The notes: generated from the sequence alone by a model not told the origin. 64,000 nucleotides of DNA from Flavobacteriales bacterium (GCA_022425195.1 JAKMFX010000019.1:20676-84675), one strand, 5' to 3'; shown: positions 1 through 9,980, numbered from the stretch's first letter. Numbers and translations: made by a program.

Positions 1-2347
1 CCACCGCTTTCATCAAAGTATTTAGTTCTGATAAAATCCAACGATCAATTTCTGGTCTCTCTTCAATTGAAATATCGGATTCTTTATAGGTGAAGCCGTC
101 AATATTTGCGTAAAGGCTGAAAAATGAATAGGTGTTATACAAGGTCCCAAAAAACTTTCTTTGAACCTCAGTAATTCCATCTAAGTCAAACTTCAGATTG
201 TCCCATGGTTGGGCATTGGTTATCATATACCATCGAGTGGCATCAGGCCCGTATTGGTTTAAAGTTTCAAATGGATCCACAGCATTCCCCAATCTTTTGG
301 ACATCTTTTGTCCATTCTTATCAAGTACCAAGCCGTTTGAAACTACATTTTTATAGGCCACTGAATCAAAGCACATGGTTGCAATCGCATGAAGGGTGAA
401 AAACCAGCCACGAGTTTGGTCAACGCCCTCGGCAATAAAGTCTGCAGGATATGACGTTTGCTGGTCAATCAAATCTTTATTCTCAAATGGATAGTGCCAC
501 TGCGCATAAGGCATTGACCCCGAATCAAACCAAACATCAATGAGGTCCGACTCTCTGTGCATCGGCTTTCCCGTTTCCGAAACAAGAACGATTTCGTCAA
601 CGTAATTTTTATGCAGGTCCAATTTATCATAGTTCTCTTTGGACATATTACCAGGCTCGAAGTCCGTAATTGGATTTCGGCTCATGACACCTGCTGCAAC
701 AGATTTTTCACATTCCTCATAGAGTTCAGCCGCTGAGCCAATACAAATTCTCTCATCTCCTTCTTCGGAGGACCATATAGGGATAGGAATACCCCAATAT
801 CGAGAACGAGATAAGTTCCAATCGTTTAAGTTCTCTAGCCAATTACCAAACCTTCCAGTACCTGTAGAGGCAGGCTTCCAATTGATGGTTTTGTTCAGTT
901 CAATCATCCTATCTTTCATGGCTGTAGACTTCACAAACCACGAATCTAATGGATAATACAATACCGGTTTGTCCGTTCGCCAACAATGCGGATAGGAGTG
1001 CTCATACTTTTCTACCTTAAAAGCTTTGTCTTGCTCTTTCAGCTTAATGGCAATTTCCACATCTGCTGACTTATCGGGTGCCTCACCGTCTGCATAGTAT
1101 TCGTTTTTCACATACATGCCTGCCAAATCACCCATTTCAGGAACAAACCTACCCTGTAAATCAACAAGAGGTCTAGGATTGTCATTTTCATCAAGCACCA
1201 ACATGCCTGGAACTCCAAAATTCTTTGCAACCAAAGCATCGTCGGCACCAAAGGTAGGAGCGATGTGAACGATTCCAGTACCGTCTTCCGTAGTTACAAA
1301 ATCCCCTGAAATGACCTGAAATGCCTTTTCTACATTTTCGTGGGGTTGCACATAAGGGAGTAGCTGCTCGTAATACGTTCCAACTAAGTCAGCCCCTTTA
1401 ATTTCAGCCTCAATAACAAAAGGTATTTTTTTATCACCAAATTTGTAGCTCTCAAGTTCTTCAGTAGATTCTACCTCAACATATTTACCGGAAAGTTGCT
1501 TGGCAACAAGTGCCTTGGCCAAAACAATATTCATGGCATTTCCAGAGTATTGGTTATATGTTTTTACCAATACGTAATCTATTTTAGGGCCTACACACAA
1601 AGCAGTATTAGAAGGAAGTGTCCAAGGGGTCGTTGTCCAAGCTATGAACTGCACATCACCTTGAACGCTCTTTAACACCTCTGATCGAAGCGTTTCTTTT
1701 TTTGCCTTAAAAAGGGCTACTGCAGAGGTATCTTTAACATCTCGGTAGCAACCGGGCTGATTCAACTCATGCGAGCTCAATCCTGTTCCTGCAGCAGGGG
1801 AATAAGGCTGAATGGTATAGCCTTTGTAAATCAAATCTTTTTTGTAGAGCTCAGAAAGCAAATGCCAAACGGATTCCATGTACTTACTCTCGTAAGTGAT
1901 ATACGGGTTGTCCATATCTACCCAATACCCCATTTGTTCTGTGAGCTTATTCCACACATCAGTATAACGCATGACGGTTTCACGGCAGGCCTTGTTGTAA
2001 TCGTCAACAGAAATCTTGGTTCCTATATCCTCCTTAGAAATCCCCAACTCTTTTTCAACTCCTAACTCTACAGGAAGACCATGTGTGTCCCAGCCTGCCT
2101 TTCGCTTTACTTGAAAACCTTTTAAGGTTTGATAACGGCAAAAAATATCTTTGATGGTTCTTGCCATCACATGGTGAATACCAGGCATTCCGTTAGCCGA
2201 CGGGGGGCCCTCAAAAAACACATAGGGTGTGTTCCCATCACGAGATGCTATGCTTTTCTCAAAAATTTCATTGCGACCCCAATCCGCTAGGACATCAGCA
2301 GCTACATTAGGTAAGTTTAAGCCTTTATATTCTGGGTATTTCTTCAT
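1..2347 (-). CDS. ileS: Isoleucyl-tRNA synthetase, C-terminus cut by window edge
   Basis: Class I aminoacyl-tRNA synthetase that charges tRNA-Ile with isoleucine in the cytoplasm. About 782 N-terminal codons are visible. The HIGH-type signature appears as GIHH (residues 56-59, within a GPPSANG-type context). The KMSKR catalytic loop is encoded near 295-325. WDTHGLPVE, the editing-domain TTPWTLPSN and the WFDSGS motif all lie between them. The anticodon-binding end lies outside the window. ATG at 2347 gives MKKYPEYKGL, which matches family N-termini. An in-frame ATG at 2359 would add four residues. A well-formed promoter lies at 2407-2437. Confidence 0.96.
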   Translation of the reverse strand, partial: MKKYPEYKGLNLPNVAADVLADWGRNEIFEKSIASRDGNTPYVFFEGPPSANGMPGIHHVMARTIKDIFCRYQTLKGFQVKRKAGWDTHGLPVELGVEKELGISKEDIGTKISVDDYNKACRETVMRYTDVWNKLTEQMGYWVDMDNPYITYESKYMESVWHLLSELYKKDLIYKGYTIQPYSPAAGTGLSSHELNQPGCYRDVKDTSAVALFKAKKETLRSEVLKSVQGDVQFIAWTTTPWTLPSNTALCVGPKIDYVLVKTYNQYSGNAMNIVLAKALVAKQLSGKYVEVESTEELESYKFGDKKIPFVIEAEIKGADLVGTYYEQLLPYVQPHENVEKAFQVISGDFVTTEDGTGIVHIAPTFGADDALVAKNFGVPGMLVLDENDNPRPLVDLQGRFVPEMGDLAGMYVKNEYYADGEAPDKSADVEIAIKLKEQDKAFKVEKYEHSYPHCWRTDKPVLYYPLDSWFVKSTAMKDRMIELNKTINWKPASTGTGRFGNWLENLNDWNLSRSRYWGIPIPIWSSEEGDERICIGSAAELYEECEKSVAAGVMSRNPITDFEPGNMSKENYDKLDLHKNYVDEIVLVSETGKPMHRESDLIDVWFDSGSMPYAQWHYPFENKDLIDQQTSYPADFIAEGVDQTRGWFFTLHAIATMCFDSVAYKNVVSNGLVLDKNGQKMSKRLGNAVDPFETLNQYGPDATRWYMITNAQPWDNLKFDLDGITEVQRKFFGTLYNTYSFFSLYANIDGFTYKESDISIEERPEIDRWILSELNTLMKAV

Positions 2348-2406
2348 TTCTGTATGCATCAATTAGTGCGACCACTCAAGGCAAAGAATTTGCCATCGTA
2401 AACGGA

Positions 2407-2437
2407 CAAATTTAGGTCAATACAAGCAGATATGCAA
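2407..2437 (-). promoter_or_regulatory. Bacteroidota-type promoter of ileS
   Basis: On the minus strand a TTG (-33 element, 2435-2437) is separated by exactly 20 bp from TAAATTTG (-7 box, 2407-2414). This fits the TTTG/TAnnTTTG consensus known for Bacteroidota sigma factors. Transcription should start near 2401, giving an mRNA leader of about 55 nt before ileS. A small palindrome, GGCAAA-gaa-TTTGCC (2380-2394), lies inside that leader. Confidence 0.7.
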
Positions 2438-2518
2438 CGAATTAAAGGGAAGACTGGGTTTCAGATTTAACCGTAACTTCGACCCAGTTGCGTAGATGAA
2501 AAGGAATGAAAAACTGGG

Positions 2519-3481
2519 CTATTTCTTTATCCATCTGACTGAACTCTTCTCAGAGCTAGAGGAAAGTGTAACGGTGTAGACTCCACTCGGCAGGGCCGGA
2601 AGATGGACCTCAATAAGATCGCTAGGATGAACATTACTTAGTGACCTGTAGAGTAGATTAGCTCCCAAAATATTTGTCATTGAAATTTCCAAACGCTCTT
2701 GTTTATGAGCACTCTGAATATTTATTCGATCCTTACCTGGGTTGGGGTACAATTTAAAGTCAGAACGATTAACTTCCATCAAACTCACATTACAACTATC
2801 TATTCCAAAATACTCGCAACTGCCTTCATCCGTGGCTGTTGGGTCATAGTTACAAGCCATTGGCTCTGTACATCCAACGATTTCTAATTCGTCACAAATA
2901 CCATCTCCGTCAGTATCGTTTAAACATTGATCATTGCAATCGGAATATTGTTGAGGATAAATACAACTTCCGTCGTCTTCGGTCGCTAATGCATCAAAAT
3001 TACATGCAGAAAAGCCCGTACATCCTTTAATGGCTCCATCACAATCAAAATCTACAGCAACATAGCCTATTGGAAAGAAATTATTGGATTGATAAGACAT
3101 GTTAACTCCTGAAGCTAAGCTAAATAAATAGTTTCCGTCAACTAGTTTTAGTGATATCGCTTCCCCTCCGATCGCTCCGTCAATATCTGTAGTATACATG
3201 TCATCTCCCCATACCGCAATGGACTGTTGACCGTTGTCCAAATCATTGGCCTTTACGGATGATGAACCCACAACTATATCTTTGGTATTTATTGCGACTA
3301 TGTAAGGATTATCACTAGCAGGAAGTGCTAAATCGCTTAAGGAAAGAAAAAAAGAATCTGTTAATAACAAAGTCATATTATCACCTGTGCTTCCACTACT
3401 ATAGGGAACTGGCAAGTCACAGTCCTGTGCAAAAAGGTTAAGGTGACCTACTACAAAAAAGAGCCAGAAAAACTTCTTCAT
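2519..3481 (-). CDS. Secreted T9SS cargo protein with Cys-rich repeats
   Basis: A 320-residue secreted protein of unknown function. Residues 1-19 form a signal peptide ending in FAQ. Residues 20-150 are a domain I do not recognise. Two repeats of the form GCT..ACN(F/Y)D..AT.(D)(E/D)GSC follow at 153-175 and 203-225. They flank a thrombospondin type 3-like Asp-rich stretch (DTDGDGICDELE, 189-200) that probably binds calcium. Residues 243-320 form a type IX secretion sorting domain (LYPNPGKD..., GVYTVTL, final WIKK). It is therefore likely exported and cell-surface anchored or released. It sits alone between ileS and the 3' end of the trp operon, 67 bp after trpA; no clear promoter box was seen. 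Confidence 0.85.
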   Translation of the reverse strand: MKKFFWLFFVVGHLNLFAQDCDLPVPYSSGSTGDNMTLLLTDSFFLSLSDLALPASDNPYIVAINTKDIVVGSSSVKANDLDNGQQSIAVWGDDMYTTDIDGAIGGEAISLKLVDGNYLFSLASGVNMSYQSNNFFPIGYVAVDFDCDGAIKGCTGFSACNFDALATEDDGSCIYPQQYSDCNDQCLNDTDGDGICDELEIVGCTEPMACNYDPTATDEGSCEYFGIDSCNVSLMEVNRSDFKLYPNPGKDRINIQSAHKQERLEISMTNILGANLLYRSLSNVHPSDLIEVHLPALPSGVYTVTLSSSSEKSSVRWIKK

Positions 3482-3548
3482 TTTTTAATCGTTATAAGTC
3501 TTAGATTGAAAACGAAATACTCATGAGATTCGTGTAATATCTATAAAT

Positions 3549-4319
3549 TTAACCTTTAGTAATCTCTTTTACAAACTGTTGAGTAGCTTGTTCCGTAGAA
3601 GGCTTGTCACTCAAATACTTAATGAATGCACTCCCAATGATCCCACCGTTCGCATGCTTTTGAACAAGCGAAAGGTCATCTGAAGTACTTATATTAAACC
3701 CAACAAGTATAGGATGTTTAAGCCCTAAGCCTTTCAAACCTGACAAATAGGTATTCCCATCACTAAGTCCACCCGTAGCCTTCCCCGTTGTACTGGAACT
3801 ACTTACGGCATAAATAAAGGTACTACTTAAATCATCAATTAACTTTAGGCGTTCTTTACTTGTCTGAGGAGTTATCAAGAAAACAGGACTTAATCCGTAA
3901 TTCTTAAACATCTCTTCATAAGAAGCCTGGTATAAGCCTATGGGCATGTCTGGAATGATAATTCCCTCAACCCCTACAGATTGACATTGCTGACAAAAAT
4001 GTTCAATTCCGTATTTAAATACCGGATTGAAATACGTCATGACAACTTTCGGTATGTCAGGGGTACATTCTTTAAGTTGCTCAAAAATCAAATCAATAGT
4101 AATCCCATTGCTCAATGCTACCGCATTACTTTTTTGAATGGTTTCTCCATCGGCAATAGGGTCTGAATAAGGAATCCCAATTTCTACCATATCTACACCT
4201 GAATCGTGCAAAGCATTAACGATCTTCGGTAAATCATTTAACTTTGGATATCCCGCAGTACAATAGATGTTCAGGAGCCCCTCTTGTTTTGCCTCTAATA
4301 CTTTTTTTAATGTGCTCAT
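3549..4319 (-). CDS. trpA: Tryptophan synthase alpha subunit
   Basis: Cleaves indole-3-glycerol phosphate to indole and glyceraldehyde 3-phosphate, passing indole to TrpB inside the alpha2beta2 complex. At 256 residues it is of normal length. The catalytic acids are visible as Glu46 in VEIGIPYSDP and Asp57 in the following ADGETIQ. The phosphate-binding C-terminal loops (VGFNIST, GGIIGSAF) are present. It is the last gene of the trp operon. Its ATG overlaps the trpB stop by one base (TAATG), implying translational coupling of the two subunits. Confidence 0.97.
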   Translation of the reverse strand: MSTLKKVLEAKQEGLLNIYCTAGYPKLNDLPKIVNALHDSGVDMVEIGIPYSDPIADGETIQKSNAVALSNGITIDLIFEQLKECTPDIPKVVMTYFNPVFKYGIEHFCQQCQSVGVEGIIIPDMPIGLYQASYEEMFKNYGLSPVFLITPQTSKERLKLIDDLSSTFIYAVSSSSTTGKATGGLSDGNTYLSGLKGLGLKHPILVGFNISTSDDLSLVQKHANGGIIGSAFIKYLSDKPSTEQATQQFVKEITKG

Positions 4320-5482
4320 TAGATGTTTGCATTTATGTATGTGTTCATATCCTTATCGCCACGACCACTCAAATTGATGACAATTTTATCAGTAGTTGTA
4401 AAGTTCATCTTCTCAAGATAAGCCAGTGCGTGAGCTGTTTCTAGAGCAGGAATGATCCCCTCTAATTTCATAAGTCTGTTGGCGGCTTCCAAAGCCTCTT
4501 CATCCGTAACGTTTTTATACGTCACCCTACTACAATCGTGTAAGTAGGCGTGCAGAGGCCCAATACCCGGATAGTCTAGACCTGCAGAAATACTGTGAGG
4601 CTCTACCACCTGACCATCGCTGGTTTGCATTAAATAGCTCATAGAGGCATGCAGCACCCCTTTGGTTCCCAGTGCAAGTGTCGCTGCTGACTTATCTGTT
4701 TGAACACCCATTCCACCTGCTTCAACACCTATCAAATTAACCGATTCATCCTCTAAGAAATTATAAAAGGCTCCAATGGCATTACTACCCCCACCTACAC
4801 AGGCAATCACGTGTGTTGGAAGTCCTTCCATCTGCTCTTTGATTTCTTTTGAAATGATGGCTTGTAATTGCGTAACCAAATCCGGATAAGGATCAGGACC
4901 TACAGCAGAGCCAATTATGTAATGGGTGTCATCGGGATTGTTTATCCAATCTCGGATGGCTTCATTGGTAGCATCTTTCAAGGTTTTACTTCCGCTGTGT
5001 ACAGCGCAAACTTCTGCGCCCAACATCTTCATTCTTGAAACATTAGGGGCTTGACGTTCAATATCTTTAGCGCCCATGTAAACAATACACTCTAAGCCCA
5101 TCAAAGCGCAGGCAGTAGCTGTTGCCACTCCGTGCTGTCCGGCACCTGTTTCAGCAATAATACGCGTCTTATTTAATCGTTGGGCTAAGAGCACTTGACC
5201 CAGTGTATTGTTGATTTTATGCGCGCCCGTATGACATAAATCCTCTCGCTTCAAATAAATATCTGCACCATAATGAGTACTCAATCGCGAAGCATAGTAT
5301 AAGGGGGTCGGGCGACCTACATAGTCTTTCAGTAAGCTCTCCAGCTCCTCCTTAAAGGCGTCTTCACTAAGTATTTCTCGGTAAGAACTTTTGAGTTCTT
5401 GAATGTTCGGATAAAGCATTTCAGGTATAAAAGCACCCCCAAATTCACCATAAAATCCTTGTTCATTTACATCGTATTTCAT
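4319..5482 (-). CDS. trpB: Tryptophan synthase beta subunit
   Basis: A PLP enzyme that condenses indole with serine to give tryptophan. At 387 residues it is a standard TrpB1-type protein. The PLP lysine is Lys89 in [10 protein letters not shown]. The phosphate-binding loop [12 protein letters not shown] and the C-terminal SGRGDKD are present. Its start overlaps the trpF stop by 4 bp (ATGA) and its stop overlaps trpA by one base. Regulation is expected from the attenuator at 9951-10060, shared with the whole operon. Confidence 0.98.
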   Translation of the reverse strand: MKYDVNEQGFYGEFGGAFIPEMLYPNIQELKSSYREILSEDAFKEELESLLKDYVGRPTPLYYASRLSTHYGADIYLKREDLCHTGAHKINNTLGQVLLAQRLNKTRIIAETGAGQHGVATATACALMGLECIVYMGAKDIERQAPNVSRMKMLGAEVCAVHSGSKTLKDATNEAIRDWINNPDDTHYIIGSAVGPDPYPDLVTQLQAIISKEIKEQMEGLPTHVIACVGGGSNAIGAFYNFLEDESVNLIGVEAGGMGVQTDKSAATLALGTKGVLHASMSYLMQTSDGQVVEPHSISAGLDYPGIGPLHAYLHDCSRVTYKNVTDEEALEAANRLMKLEGIIPALETAHALAYLEKMNFTTTDKIVINLSGRGDKDMNTYINANI

Positions 5483-6105
5483 CCTTCTCTGGTTTTAAGT
5501 ATCAGTTCCTTTACTTTGTTCACATCCTTATTTGCCGGTGAAATCTCCACACGACTGTTTACATCTATTCCCAATAACTTAGGAATCTGTAATCGTTTTA
5601 TTCTTAGAATATCTTCAGCAGAAATCCCACCGCTTAACAAGAAGGGAAGTTCTGATGAATAGGTAGTAAGTAAATTCCAATCGAAATGCTTGCCACTACC
5701 CCCATAACCTTTGGTTTTCGTGTCAAAGAGCAAAATATCCGCACAGTTCTCATAGGGCTTTATCTGATCCAAGTCAAAGACATCGCCCATGTGAAAAACT
5801 TTAATTACAGAAATGCCTTCCAACCGAACTTGAGCACAATACTCAGGAGATTCGTTGCCGTGTAATTGGGCATATGACAAGCCCAAGCGATGGCAAACCT
5901 CTACAACTTTTTCTATCCCCTCATCAACAAAAACACCCACGCGATTGATGGACTCAGGCAATTGATGAAGTGATTTACCTAAGGCTTCTTCATCGACGAA
6001 TCTCGCAGACTTTTTGTAAAATATAAAACCTAAAAAATCAGGTGCTAAAGAAGCCACCTCATTAATGTTTTGAAGGTCTTTCATTCCACAAATTTTAATT
6101 TTCAT
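5479..6105 (-). CDS. trpF: Phosphoribosylanthranilate isomerase
   Basis: Amadori rearrangement of phosphoribosylanthranilate to CdRP, third step of tryptophan synthesis. A TIM barrel of 208 residues, the usual length. The catalytic pair is Cys6 in KIKICGM and Asp128 in [19 protein letters not shown]. The phosphate-binding LLSGGIS and GIDVNSRVE motifs follow. It is a separate gene, not fused to trpC as in enterobacteria, and overlaps both neighbours by 4 bp. Confidence 0.97.
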   Translation of the reverse strand: MKIKICGMKDLQNINEVASLAPDFLGFIFYKKSARFVDEEALGKSLHQLPESINRVGVFVDEGIEKVVEVCHRLGLSYAQLHGNESPEYCAQVRLEGISVIKVFHMGDVFDLDQIKPYENCADILLFDTKTKGYGGSGKHFDWNLLTTYSSELPFLLSGGISAEDILRIKRLQIPKLLGIDVNSRVEISPANKDVNKVKELILKTREG

Positions 6106-6902
6106 TGCTGCTCGAGTTTTTTCACTTCCTCAATCAACTTCGCACATGCGAGGTTGGGTTGTTGATGATTCATAAAATGAGTTCCAATCAAGAAGCCTTC
6201 GAACCCGTACTTTTTTAATTCGACAATGTGCGCTGCTTTCGTAATCCCACTTTCACTAATTTTAACAAATTCATCCGGTATGTATTCGGACAATTCAATA
6301 CTCGTTTGAATGCTCGTCGTAAAATTATGAAGGTTTCGATTGTTGACACCTACCACATCCACAGAAGCAGAAATATGACGCTCTATCTCTTGTTTATTAT
6401 GAACTTCCAAAAGAACTTCGAGCCCAATGCTTTTTGCAAAATCAGCGAGCTCATTACACCTCTTTTCTGGCAATGCGGAAGCGATAAGCAAAATACAATC
6501 TGCACCTACACTACGAGCTTCTAGAAGTTGATATTCGTCAATAATAAATTCTTTTCGAAGAATCGGACAGTTGTTGTACTTTCGTGCAGTAAGTACATCA
6601 TCGAGAGTTCCTCCAAAATATTTATGGTCACTCAAAACAGACAAAGCGGTTGCTCCTGCATGAATGTATCCCGTACTTAATTGCTCAACATCAATCTGAT
6701 CATTGATGGACCCCTCACTCGGTGAGCTTCTCTTTATTTCGGATATAATTCCTACCCTATCTTCTCTTCTGAGATGAGCACTCATGGAGACAATCGGCTT
6801 CTCAAAATACAAGCTTCCTTGAAGAGACTTTTCCGAAACTATTTTTCGCCGCTCTCTGACTTCTTGAGCTTTATGGAGTAATATTTCTTCTAAAATGCTC
6901 AT
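6102..6902 (-). CDS. trpC: Indole-3-glycerol phosphate synthase
   Basis: Ring closure and decarboxylation of CdRP to indole-3-glycerol phosphate. A TIM-barrel enzyme of 266 residues. Active-site Glu55/Lys57 are in IISEIKRSSPSEG, the catalytic lysine in ILRKEFIIDEYQ, and substrate-binding residues in GVNNRNL and ISESGI. It overlaps trpD upstream and trpF downstream by 4 bp each. Confidence 0.97.
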   Translation of the reverse strand: MSILEEILLHKAQEVRERRKIVSEKSLQGSLYFEKPIVSMSAHLRREDRVGIISEIKRSSPSEGSINDQIDVEQLSTGYIHAGATALSVLSDHKYFGGTLDDVLTARKYNNCPILRKEFIIDEYQLLEARSVGADCILLIASALPEKRCNELADFAKSIGLEVLLEVHNKQEIERHISASVDVVGVNNRNLHNFTTSIQTSIELSEYIPDEFVKISESGITKAAHIVELKKYGFEGFLIGTHFMNHQQPNLACAKLIEEVKKLEQQ

Positions 6903-7888
6903 AAGGAGAGTAACGTTTTAAATGCGTTGTAAGCCTTGCCTGTTTGTAGAGATTCTATCGCCATTTCTCGACATTGCTCTCTTGTTTTACTAGGAAAAGC
7001 TGAATGAATTGCCATGCTTGAATTTGCAACAACGACGGCATTCTGAGCTTTCGTCCCTTTACCTTCAAGAATATCAATAAAAATTTTAGCCGAAGATTCC
7101 ACCGTATTACCTCCACTAATTGCACTAGGATCAAGCTGCTTTTCAGACAAATGATAAGGACTCAACAATTCTTCTTTTTCAGGGCTGATGACCTTTACAT
7201 CTCCAGTTAAACTGATCTCATCATATCCATCTAGAGAGTGAACAATTCTATATTGAATATCACTTTCTTCATATAAATATTTGTAGTACCGCTGTAGCTC
7301 GAGCGAAAAGACTCCCACGAGTTGGCCTTTTGGGAAGGCTGGATTCACCATCGGACCTAACATGTTAAAAAAGGTCCTCACGCCCAAGTTCCTTCGAATA
7401 GGGGCCACCTCTTTCATTGCGGGATGAAATAGAGGCGCGTGTAAAAAGCAAATCCCTGCTTGATCAATTTGTTTTTCAATTTTATCTGCATCATTCGTAA
7501 ATTGAAATCCAAGATGCTCTAAAACATTTGAAGAACCACAAGAAGAACTCACACCATAATTACCGTGCTTAGCTACTTTTGCTCCTGCCCCTGCAGCAAC
7601 GAAAGAAGATAGCGTACTGATATTAAAGGTATCTTTACCATCACCTCCAGTTCCACATAGATCTATAGGTGCATAAGCATCTAGTTCTACACGTTTACAT
7701 AGATTTCTGAGTGCATCTCGAAAACCTTTAAGTTCTTGAACCGTAATTCCTCGCATTCGAAAAACGGTTAAAAAAGAGCTTATCTGATAGGCATTAAAAT
7801 CTCCCTTCGATATTTGAGTTAGCGTTTCTTTAGCCTCATCACAACTTAGGGTATTGTGTTCAAACAAATGTTCTAATAAGTCTTTCAT
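6899..7888 (-). CDS. trpD: Anthranilate phosphoribosyltransferase
   Basis: Transfers phosphoribose from PRPP to anthranilate. At 329 residues it is of standard length. The N-terminal helical domain is followed by the PRPP loop CGTGGDGKDTFNIST (about residues 78-92), then KHGN and SSSCGSSNVLE, the metal/pyrophosphate region. Later motifs are LGPMVNP and HSLDGYDEIS. It is not fused to trpG; the two genes overlap by 4 bp. Confidence 0.97.
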   Translation of the reverse strand: MKDLLEHLFEHNTLSCDEAKETLTQISKGDFNAYQISSFLTVFRMRGITVQELKGFRDALRNLCKRVELDAYAPIDLCGTGGDGKDTFNISTLSSFVAAGAGAKVAKHGNYGVSSSCGSSNVLEHLGFQFTNDADKIEKQIDQAGICFLHAPLFHPAMKEVAPIRRNLGVRTFFNMLGPMVNPAFPKGQLVGVFSLELQRYYKYLYEESDIQYRIVHSLDGYDEISLTGDVKVISPEKEELLSPYHLSEKQLDPSAISGGNTVESSAKIFIDILEGKGTKAQNAVVVANSSMAIHSAFPSKTREQCREMAIESLQTGKAYNAFKTLLSL

Positions 7889-8457
7889 GACTGGGCAATT
7901 TTAAGAAAGTTTCGCATCATTTGGTCGCCGTGTTCTGTCATAACACTCTCGGGATGAAACTGTATGCCATACATTTTTTTCGAAGGGTCTGACAAAGCCA
8001 TCACTCCACCGTATTCGTCTTCTGCAGTGATCAAAACATTTTCGGGTAATCCCTCACGGATGACCTCCCAAGAATGGTATCTTCCCACTTCAATTTTCTC
8101 AGGAATCCCTTCAAAAATTTCTTCGTCAGAGGTAATAGATATCTGACTTTTTACACCGTGATAAACAGTAGACATGTTATTGAGCTTTCCTCCTAAATAC
8201 TCTGCAATGGCCTGATGTCCTAAGCATATACCTAAGATTGGCTTTTTTCCTGCACAAGTAGAAATGATCTCGCCCATATTACCTGCTTCAGAGGGTATCC
8301 CGGGCCCCGGAGACAGTATGATTAAATCAAACTCTAAGGCCTCTTCTGCAGTAATTTTGTCATTTCTATAAACCTCGTGTTCGATGTTCATACTACGGAA
8401 CATGTGCACCAAGTTATAGGTGAAACTGTCGTAATTATCAAGAACTAATAGTTTCAT
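7885..8457 (-). CDS. trpG: Anthranilate synthase component II (glutamine amidotransferase)
   Basis: Class I glutamine amidotransferase that supplies ammonia to TrpE. 190 residues. The triad is complete: Cys78 in GICLGHQAIAEYLGG, and His168 and Glu170 in QFHPESVMT. The oxyanion region SPGPGIP is also visible. In other bacteria such a subunit may serve both TrpE and PabB; its place inside the trp operon favours tryptophan. ATGA overlap with trpE. Confidence 0.96.
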   Translation of the reverse strand: MKLLVLDNYDSFTYNLVHMFRSMNIEHEVYRNDKITAEEALEFDLIILSPGPGIPSEAGNMGEIISTCAGKKPILGICLGHQAIAEYLGGKLNNMSTVYHGVKSQISITSDEEIFEGIPEKIEVGRYHSWEVIREGLPENVLITAEDEYGGVMALSDPSKKMYGIQFHPESVMTEHGDQMMRNFLKIAQS

Positions 8458-9875
8458 ATTTCTACTGCGTTTATGATGGCACGACGAATAGCCGCTACCT
8501 TGTTATCAATTTCTTTTCGCTCACCTTGAGGTGTACTTCCCACCACAATTCCCGCTCCTGCTTGATAAGTAAGCGTATTATTTTTACTGAGAATCGATCG
8601 TATGACGATCGCATGGTTTACGCTACCGTCAAAACCAAAGTATCCTATAGCGCCACCGTAAAAGTTTCTTTTACTAGGCTCATTCTCATCAATGATTTGT
8701 AATGCCCTGTATTTAGGCGCACCCGAAAGTGTACCCGCTGGGAAGGTGTCAAAATAAAGGTCTAAACTACTCTTCCCCTCCAGCAGCTTCCCACTTACCT
8801 TACTCACCATGTGAATGACGTGAGAATAATATTGTGTTTCAGCATATTCATCAACCTTGACGTCATCAGCACTTCGGCTTAAATCATTTCTGGCGAGGTC
8901 AACCAACATGATGTGTTCTGAAATCTCTTTGGGATTCTCTCTCATTTCTTGCGCCAAACGCAAGTCATCTTTAGCATCCCCAGTTCTCCTAACTGTACCC
9001 GCAATAGGTGCAATAACAGCTTCATGATCTCTTACAGAAATTTGCAACTCCGGAGAAGATCCGAAAAGTTTAAAATTTCCGTAATCAAAATAAAACAAAT
9101 AAGGGGAAGGGTTAATGCTACGAATACTTCTGTATACATTGAATTCATCGCCTTTAAACCCTTGTTTAAATTCTCGAGACAACACGACTTGAAAAACATC
9201 TCCTCGGCGGCAGTGGTCCATACCTTTTGAAACCGCATTCTCATATTCACCATCGGTCAGGTTACTTATTTCCGTTCCTGACTTCGAAAATTTGAATTGT
9301 TCTGTACGCTCTACTTTTAGTTGAGCATATAGTTTCTTAAAGTCTGCATCATCAGCGCTTATTGGAGAAGTTCCATACTTAAGAATATAGAGCTGATTCT
9401 TGAAGTGGTCAATCGCCAGGACATATCTAAAAAGTTGATATTTCATGTCCGGATTATCCTTGTGTGCATCTTCTTTAGGACTTAAATCAATATCTTCAAA
9501 GTACTGTACCGCTTCAAATGAAGTGTACCCAAAAAGACCACAAATACCAATAGGGTTTTCGCTCTCTACTTCTTCAAACTGGGCTAGAAATTTTTTAAAC
9601 ACCCCAGTCATCTCATTTTTAGCACTCACCTCAAAGTGTTCGACAGACCCGTTTAAGTCAGAAATGCTGTAATTCTTATCTTTTGCCTCAAAACCTGCCA
9701 TAGGCTGGAGGCAAATAAAGCTAAAACTATCCTCCTTACTGTGATAGTCAGAGCTTTCTAACAAGAGCGCATTCGGATAATGGTCTCTCATCTTAAGATA
9801 GGCGCCCACGGGTGTAATCGTATCCGCTAAAACCTTGATACAATTGCTATAAATTTTTTGTTTCTTCATCATCAT
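8454..9875 (-). CDS. trpE: Anthranilate synthase component I
   Basis: Makes anthranilate from chorismate with ammonia from TrpG; the committed step. 473 residues. The N-terminal LLESSDYHS resembles the LLES tryptophan-feedback motif. Chorismate-utilising signatures include IAPIAGTVRRTGDAKDD, LVDLARNDL, and AGAGIVVGSTPQGERKEIDNK near the C-terminus. The start is a run of three ATG codons (9875-9867). First structural gene of the operon. A short hairpin (9882-9901) lies directly before the start, and the attenuator lies further upstream. Confidence 0.97.
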   Translation of the reverse strand: MMMKKQKIYSNCIKVLADTITPVGAYLKMRDHYPNALLLESSDYHSKEDSFSFICLQPMAGFEAKDKNYSISDLNGSVEHFEVSAKNEMTGVFKKFLAQFEEVESENPIGICGLFGYTSFEAVQYFEDIDLSPKEDAHKDNPDMKYQLFRYVLAIDHFKNQLYILKYGTSPISADDADFKKLYAQLKVERTEQFKFSKSGTEISNLTDGEYENAVSKGMDHCRRGDVFQVVLSREFKQGFKGDEFNVYRSIRSINPSPYLFYFDYGNFKLFGSSPELQISVRDHEAVIAPIAGTVRRTGDAKDDLRLAQEMRENPKEISEHIMLVDLARNDLSRSADDVKVDEYAETQYYSHVIHMVSKVSGKLLEGKSSLDLYFDTFPAGTLSGAPKYRALQIIDENEPSKRNFYGGAIGYFGFDGSVNHAIVIRSILSKNNTLTYQAGAGIVVGSTPQGERKEIDNKVAAIRRAIINAVEI

Positions 9876-9881
9876 ACATAA

Positions 9882-9901
9882 AAAGTCATTAAAGTGACTT
9901 T
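9882..9901 (-). repeat. Hairpin just upstream of trpE start
   Basis: Perfect 7 bp inverted repeat AAAGTCA-N6-TGACTTT, ending six bases before the first trpE ATG. On the transcribed strand it is followed by only two more T residues, so it is a poor terminator. It could mask or expose the trpE translation start once the attenuator is passed, but this is inference from position only. Confidence 0.5.
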
Positions 9902-9950
9902 GGTGAATATGAAATTATTTGCCACTTAAAAACACAGTGTTTGTTAAAGC

Positions 9951-9980
9951 AAAAAAAGACCCGCGAGAAGCGAGTCTTTT
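9951..9980 (-). terminator. trp attenuator terminator
   Basis: On the minus strand an 11 bp stem, AAAAGACTCGC paired with GCGGGTCTTTT (one G.U wobble), encloses the loop TTCTC and runs into a T tract (9951-9957). It lies between the leader peptide and trpE. Its 5' arm and loop contain GCTTCTC (9965-9971), which can instead pair with GAGAAGC (10003-10009) downstream of the Trp codons, giving a mutually exclusive antiterminator. Confidence 0.85.
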
